Shown: piece by piece, positions 7,994-10,406 of the stretch
How positions within the stretch are numbered: the first letter of the stretch is position 1
Layout of the letters: every line of letters starts with the position of its first letter
Origin: Deltaproteobacteria bacterium
Lineage (GTDB): Bacteria; Desulfobacterota; JADFXK01
Reading direction: 5' to 3'
Assembly (NCBI GenBank): GCA_015233295.1
Contig: JADFYC010000028.1
Location: 5,018 to 15,423 of the forward strand
DNA: 10,406 bases
Program-made: the position numbers and the translations under genes
Notes under the pieces: generated by a model
What the model was told of the DNA's origin: nothing
Database searches by the model: none
The model's input: the letters and a program-made list of their open reading frames with translations, nothing else

Positions 7994-9082
7994 CTACTTG
8001 ATGATGAAGTAGCCGCCACCGAGCAATTTGGTCGGAACGTTAATTTTCAGGCGTTTGGCGGCATCGAGATTCACATAAACCAGTTGCTTTTCAACTGGTT
8101 GAGGAAGGATTTCCCCAATCTTTTTTCCTTTGAAAATTTCACATAATACTTTTCCCGCCTGAGCTCCCGGAATATCAGGGGGATTGAAATGACCTATGAC
8201 TTCATCTGTGGGTTTAGTTTTTTCGGGATCCATTAAGGACGTCCTTGGCCCCACCACCGGGATACCCATATGGAAGAGCGGCGTACAATCCGGTTTGCGA
8301 ATGGCCACACCGCCGCCAAAGGCGTCCACACCTGATTGCCGGATGGCCGCCATCACCTTATCCACGCCGTCGGCTAAGTCAAAATAGACTAATTCCAAAC
8401 CCTGCCGCTGCTCTAAGGTAGTTTCCTCATGCCACTTCTTGAAAAATTGATCAGCCGGAACGCGGGAGTTGTACACCACTCCGTATTTCCTGGCTGAAGG
8501 AATGATCATCTTCAATAACCGCAATATCTTCTCAGGCGGATATGCCATATATATGGTTGTAATATTGGAGCCGGAAGGCCTATCCAAAGGGCCTCCCATC
8601 AGATTTATCGCCACCGTCTGAAAAAGAAGAGTCGCCACCTGAGGAATACCCGTACCTTTTAGCTTGTTCCGCACGGCCATGCTGATCCAACCACATGTAA
8701 CAAAAGCATCAGCCGAATCCTTGTGCCTATCCACAAACGCCTCTGCTTCCGGGACAGACGATTGATCTCCCGTGGCGGTCAACAAATCCGCATATTCAAT
8801 ATTCTCTCCTTCTCTATATCCATTCGCCGCCATCTCTGCCTTCAGCATTCTTACCGTGCTACTAAAGTTATCCGGCGGTAATTTATAGCGGATGATAACA
8901 ATTTTCTTTTTTGGGGCCATCTGGCTCGGCTCGGCTTTGGAATTGACTGCAGTAAGGGGCAAGAAAATAAGAAGGCTAAGAAACCCCATAACTATCTTGA
9001 AACCGATGTGTTTAATGGTCATGAATAGAGGCGGCATGAAGCCTAAAGCACATTTCTCAAGGCGGGGATGATCATTTTCCAC
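7994..9082 (-). CDS. ABC-type substrate-binding protein (PF04392-like), orphan
   Basis: A periplasmic binding protein of the ABC_sub_bind family (TrpX-like). Family traits are NGYREGENIEY (87-97), GSNITTIYM (171-179) followed by EKILRLLKMIIPSARKYGVVYN (184-205), and a C-terminal EILPQPVEKQLVYVNLDAA with KRLKINVPTKLL. A signal peptide is clear: hydrophobic IVMGFLSLLIFLPL with likely cleavage after NSKA (about residue 50 from the GTG). No lipobox cysteine follows, so the mature protein is probably soluble. The start is uncertain. GTG at 9082 has an excellent GGAGAG site but gives an unusually long leader; the ATG at 9022 gives a normal signal peptide but has no good ribosome site. No permease or ATPase gene is adjacent, while a hybrid kinase follows directly downstream on the same strand. 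That context suggests a signalling rather than a transport role, though the protein could serve transporter subunits encoded elsewhere. The ligand cannot be read from the sequence. Confidence 0.92.
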   Translation of the reverse strand: MENDHPRLEKCALGFMPPLFMTIKHIGFKIVMGFLSLLIFLPLTAVNSKAEPSQMAPKKKIVIIRYKLPPDNFSSTVRMLKAEMAANGYREGENIEYADLLTATGDQSSVPEAEAFVDRHKDSADAFVTCGWISMAVRNKLKGTGIPQVATLLFQTVAINLMGGPLDRPSGSNITTIYMAYPPEKILRLLKMIIPSARKYGVVYNSRVPADQFFKKWHEETTLEQRQGLELVYFDLADGVDKVMAAIRQSGVDAFGGGVAIRKPDCTPLFHMGIPVVGPRTSLMDPEKTKPTDEVIGHFNPPDIPGAQAGKVLCEIFKGKKIGEILPQPVEKQLVYVNLDAAKRLKINVPTKLLGGGYFIIK

Positions 9083-9087
9083 GTGGT

Positions 9088-9093
9088 CTCTCC
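9088..9093 (-). promoter_or_regulatory. Strong ribosome binding site deciding a GTG start
   Basis: On the minus strand GGAGAG sits five bases before GTG at 9082. It is one of the best Shine-Dalgarno matches in the window and argues that the binding-protein gene starts at this GTG and not at the in-frame ATGs at 9037 or 9022. Confidence 0.55.
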
Positions 9094-9149
9094 AAATTTA
9101 TTCGTCATTAAATTTCGCCGGGACTTCCGCCGTCTCGCCGGCAACCAGG

Positions 9150-9299
9150 TTAGCGGGAACCAACCTGCAATCTGTCGACTGACATACCGAGGAACTCTGC
9201 GACGCCGGTCAGTTCCGATGTCTCAAAATAGACTCCGCCCTCACAGCGGCAACACTCGCCATATTGAAGGCAATTGAATCTCTGGTCCTTTGGGATCAC
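9150..9299 (-). pseudogene. Truncated YkgJ-family gene fragment
   Basis: Read on the minus strand from GTG 9299 this gives 49 codons ending in TAA at 9150-9152. Residues 4-45 (KDQ to DRLQ) follow the intact YkgJ-family protein at 4000-4401 closely, then switch to the unrelated VGSR and stop. All cysteines beyond residue 17 are therefore absent. Within the kept part, the second cysteine of CLQC is Tyr (CLQYGECC), Ile7 is Arg, Gly18 is Cys, the start is GTG in place of ATG, and residues 2-3 differ. Two other substitutions are silent. It cannot form the family's metal site and is best read as a relic. It ends 67 bases before the binding-protein start. Confidence 0.88.
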
Positions 9300-9311
9300 A
9301 ATATCTACTTT
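9164..9311 (-). repeat. Direct repeat copy B: relic of the YkgJ-family 5' end
   Basis: Partner of 4266-4413 at a constant offset of 4898 bases, with 10 mismatches and no gaps in 148 positions by eye. Four mismatches cluster just after the start codon and one alters the start codon itself. The two copies flank the binding-protein and kinase genes and little else. Confidence 0.9.
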
Positions 9312-9413
9312 GCCTAGGTTAAGGGAAACCTTGGAGGAAAATTGTGTAATCTTAGCTCTCTTGGATTGATCAGGTCAATAAAAAAATCGGTCGGCCCAGA
9401 CGCACCCAAAATT

Positions 9414-9430
9414 AGCAAGAAATCTTAACG
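9414..9430. repeat. Short remnant of the intergenic repeat
   Basis: AGCAAGAAATCTTAACG matches 11-27 (AGCGAGAAATCTTAACG) at 16 of 17 positions, including the AAAT variant that distinguishes copy 1 from the pair at 2498-2593. The GAGCGA part to its left is absent. It could be a decayed or truncated copy; at 17 bases chance is unlikely but not excluded. Confidence 0.4.
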
Positions 9431-9491
9431 CGTGTTTGTCCTGTGTCTTCTCAAAAAGAGACAATTATGACCGTTCGCAGTATATATTTTT

Positions 9492-9520
9492 TTGTCTTAT
9501 TCGCTAAGATTTGTGATATA
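9492..9520 (+). promoter_or_regulatory. Weak candidate sigma-70 promoter for mglA
   Basis: TTGTCT (9492-9497) and GATATA (9515-9520) are separated by 17 bases, with TGT before the second hexamer. The matches to consensus are 4 of 6 and 3 of 6. It would give a leader of about 70 bases. The AT-rich setting makes chance matches common. Confidence 0.25.
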
Positions 9521-9585
9521 GAACCAAGCAGCAGTTATTGGCCGACCCGAGGATGGATCTCGACTTATTTTAAGATATACAACAC

Positions 9586-9590
9586 AGGAG
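9586..9590 (+). promoter_or_regulatory. Ribosome binding site of mglA
   Basis: AGGAG stands eight bases before ATG 9599. This fixes the start at 9599; the 52 codons of open frame upstream have no similar site and lack resemblance to MglA. Confidence 0.75.
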
Positions 9591-9598
9591 ACGGGCTG

Positions 9599-10207
9599 AT
9601 GGCCCTGATCAACACCAAAGACAAAGAGATTGTGTCCAAGATCGTCTACTATGGGCCCGGATTTTCCGGTAAGACGACAAACTTAATCTATATTCATAAT
9701 TCACTATCAGATAAGGTCCAACCGGAACTGGTCTCTATAAAAACCGAGGGAGATCGAACTATTTTCTTTGACTTCCTGCCCCTTGATATGGGAATGACCA
9801 ACGACTATAGAATTCGGATTCAACTTTATACCGTACCGGGACAAGTTAAATATACCTCGACCCGTAAGGTTTTGCTTCAGGGTGTGGATGGACTGGTCTT
9901 TGTGGCCGATTCTCAAGCCTCGCAAAGGAATAGTAATGTGGAAAGTCTGTTTGAGCTACAGGAAAATCTGGCCGAAAAACATCACGACATCGCCGATATC
10001 CCCTTGGTGATGCAATACAATAAACGAGATCTGGCCGACCAGGGGATCAAAATCATACCGGTTGAGATCATGGATACTGATTTAAATGCTCACATCGGCG
10101 CCCCGTATTTCGAATCCATCGCCACCACCGGCTTGGGAGTATTAGAAACCCTCAAAGAAATTACCCGACTGACGGTTTCCGGCCTGATGAAAAAGATTCA
10201 GGTGTAA
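9599..10207 (+). CDS. mglA: MglA-type Ras-like small GTPase
   Basis: A 202-residue cytoplasmic GTPase of the MglA family, the nucleotide switch that sets the leading cell pole in Myxococcus gliding and twitching motility. The P-loop is GPGFSGKTT (19-27). The switch I region is DRTIFFDFLPL (52-62), with the Arg53 and Thr54 expected from M. xanthus MglA. The G3 motif is the MglA-specific TVPGQ (78-82), with Gln82 at the same number as in MglA. The base-specificity motif is NKRD (141-144), and TTGLGV is the G5-like segment. The near-identical numbering supports ATG 9599. In many genomes MglA is encoded next to its GTPase-activating partner MglB (roadblock/LC7), but no such gene is visible here: a dihydrouridine synthase gene follows after 98 bases. 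Whether it drives motility or another polarity process cannot be told from this window. Confidence 0.95.
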   Translation: MALINTKDKEIVSKIVYYGPGFSGKTTNLIYIHNSLSDKVQPELVSIKTEGDRTIFFDFLPLDMGMTNDYRIRIQLYTVPGQVKYTSTRKVLLQGVDGLVFVADSQASQRNSNVESLFELQENLAEKHHDIADIPLVMQYNKRDLADQGIKIIPVEIMDTDLNAHIGAPYFESIATTGLGVLETLKEITRLTVSGLMKKIQV

Positions 10208-10244
10208 TCCTTGCTCCGGATGGTTGCCCCTCTGGGACTAACTT

Positions 10245-10261
10245 GATAACCCATGGTTATC
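10245..10261. other. Perfect 7-bp inverted repeat between mglA and dus
   Basis: GATAACC (10245-10251) and GGTTATC (10255-10261) are separated by CAT. As RNA it would be a small hairpin with a tight loop. No T run follows, so it is a poor intrinsic terminator. As DNA it could be an operator for the downstream gene, whose ATG is 45 bases away. Neither role is shown. Confidence 0.35.
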
Positions 10262-10305
10262 TCTAATAGGATAAATCTTCGCTTGACAAACTTTTGGTTC
10301 CCTAA

Positions 10306-10406
10306 ATGTTGACCATCAGGCACCTCCAATTTGGCTATGGCCTGGTCCTGGCTCCCATGGCCGGATTCACCGATCTTCCAGTGAGACTGCTAGCTAAGAA
10401 ATTAGG
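10306..10406 (+). CDS. dus: tRNA-dihydrouridine synthase, 5' part only
   Basis: Only the first 33 codons and two bases lie in the window. They include LAPMAGFTDLPVRLLAKKLG, the N-terminal flavin-binding signature of the Dus family (consensus APMAGVTD.PFR). These FMN enzymes reduce uridine to dihydrouridine in tRNA D loops using NADPH. The frame has a TAA directly before the codon preceding ATG 10306, so the start is this ATG or the TTG at 10309. No clear Shine-Dalgarno sequence precedes it. The subfamily (DusA, B or C type) cannot be assigned from this much sequence. Confidence 0.9.
   Translation, partial: MLTIRHLQFGYGLVLAPMAGFTDLPVRLLAKKL

Larger units (their letters stand above)
9312..9598. 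other. Intergenic region between the ykgJ relic and mglA
   Basis: This 287-base, AT-rich stretch has no credible gene. It holds a small inverted repeat, CCTAGGTT (9313-9320) against AACCTTGG (9327-9334), with one mismatch and a six-base loop, lying just upstream of the ykgJ relic. It also holds a repeat remnant at 9414-9430 and a weak candidate promoter at 9492-9520. An open frame upstream of and in phase with mglA runs from GTG 9443, but it has no ribosome site and no family similarity, so I treat it as leader sequence. As the divergent region between the minus-strand genes and mglA, it may hold promoters for both sides. Confidence 0.5.

Noticed and set aside
8235..8246. A 12-base perfect palindrome, AAGGACGTCCTT
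   Set aside because: It lies inside the binding-protein coding sequence, is explained by the codons there, and has no partner elsewhere that I could find.
4507..9082. A complete mobile element carrying the sensing pair
   Set aside because: No integrase, transposase, recombinase, tRNA target or short target duplication is present. Only the ykgJ direct repeats support transfer, so it is reported as a finding and not as a mobile element.
9443..9598. An N-terminal extension of MglA from GTG 9443
   Set aside because: The extra 52 residues do not resemble MglA, there is no ribosome site at 9443, and ATG 9599 has AGGAG at eight bases and matches MglA numbering.
10283..10288. A perfect TTGACA hexamer upstream of dus
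   Set aside because: A -10 element at normal spacing would fall on the start codon (ATGTTG at 10306-10311), so it cannot drive this gene from ATG 10306.

Overview
The window looks like chromosomal sequence of moderate GC from a Gram-negative, free-living bacterium, most likely of the Desulfobacterota/Deltaproteobacteria. This rests on an MglA-type Ras-like GTPase, an E. coli-type NADP isocitrate dehydrogenase, a large BarA-like hybrid kinase, an orphan periplasmic binding protein and short GAGCGAAGCGAGGAAT-type intergenic repeats. It is an inference from gene content; no marker gene fixes the taxon.

Layout. Positions 1-32 hold one copy of an intergenic repeat. Positions 114-2462 (+) encode a 782-residue GAF-domain protein of unknown function. 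Positions 2463-2758 hold a compound inverted repeat and a terminator-like hairpin between convergent genes. On the minus strand, in order of transcription, come an orphan ABC-type substrate-binding protein (9082-7994), a hybrid sensor kinase with Cache-like, HAMP, PAS, HisKA, HATPase, REC, REC and HPt parts (7890-4507), a YkgJ-family cysteine-cluster protein (4401-4000), and isocitrate dehydrogenase (4003-2759), which overlaps the YkgJ gene by ATGA. On the plus strand, positions 9599-10207 encode MglA, and a tRNA-dihydrouridine synthase gene begins at 10306 and runs off the end.

The main structural surprise is a direct duplication. The first 148 bp or so of the ykgJ-like gene, including its start region, recur at 9164-9311 in the same orientation as a truncated pseudogene, at about 93 percent identity by eye (10 mismatches, no gaps). 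The two copies bracket exactly the binding protein plus hybrid kinase pair. This suggests that the pair arrived, or was duplicated, as one sensing module next to ykgJ, and that it could be lost by recombination between the repeats.

How the genes may work together. The binding protein has no permease or ATPase beside it but sits directly upstream of a membrane-anchored kinase with a periplasmic sensor domain, so a ligand-presenting role in signalling is plausible. The kinase carries a full internal phosphorelay (His, Asp, Asp, His-HPt) but no output domain, and no separate DNA-binding regulator lies in the window. The ykgJ-icd overlap suggests translational coupling. MglA stands without an adjacent MglB. 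No rRNA, tRNA, CRISPR array, transposase or integrase was seen.
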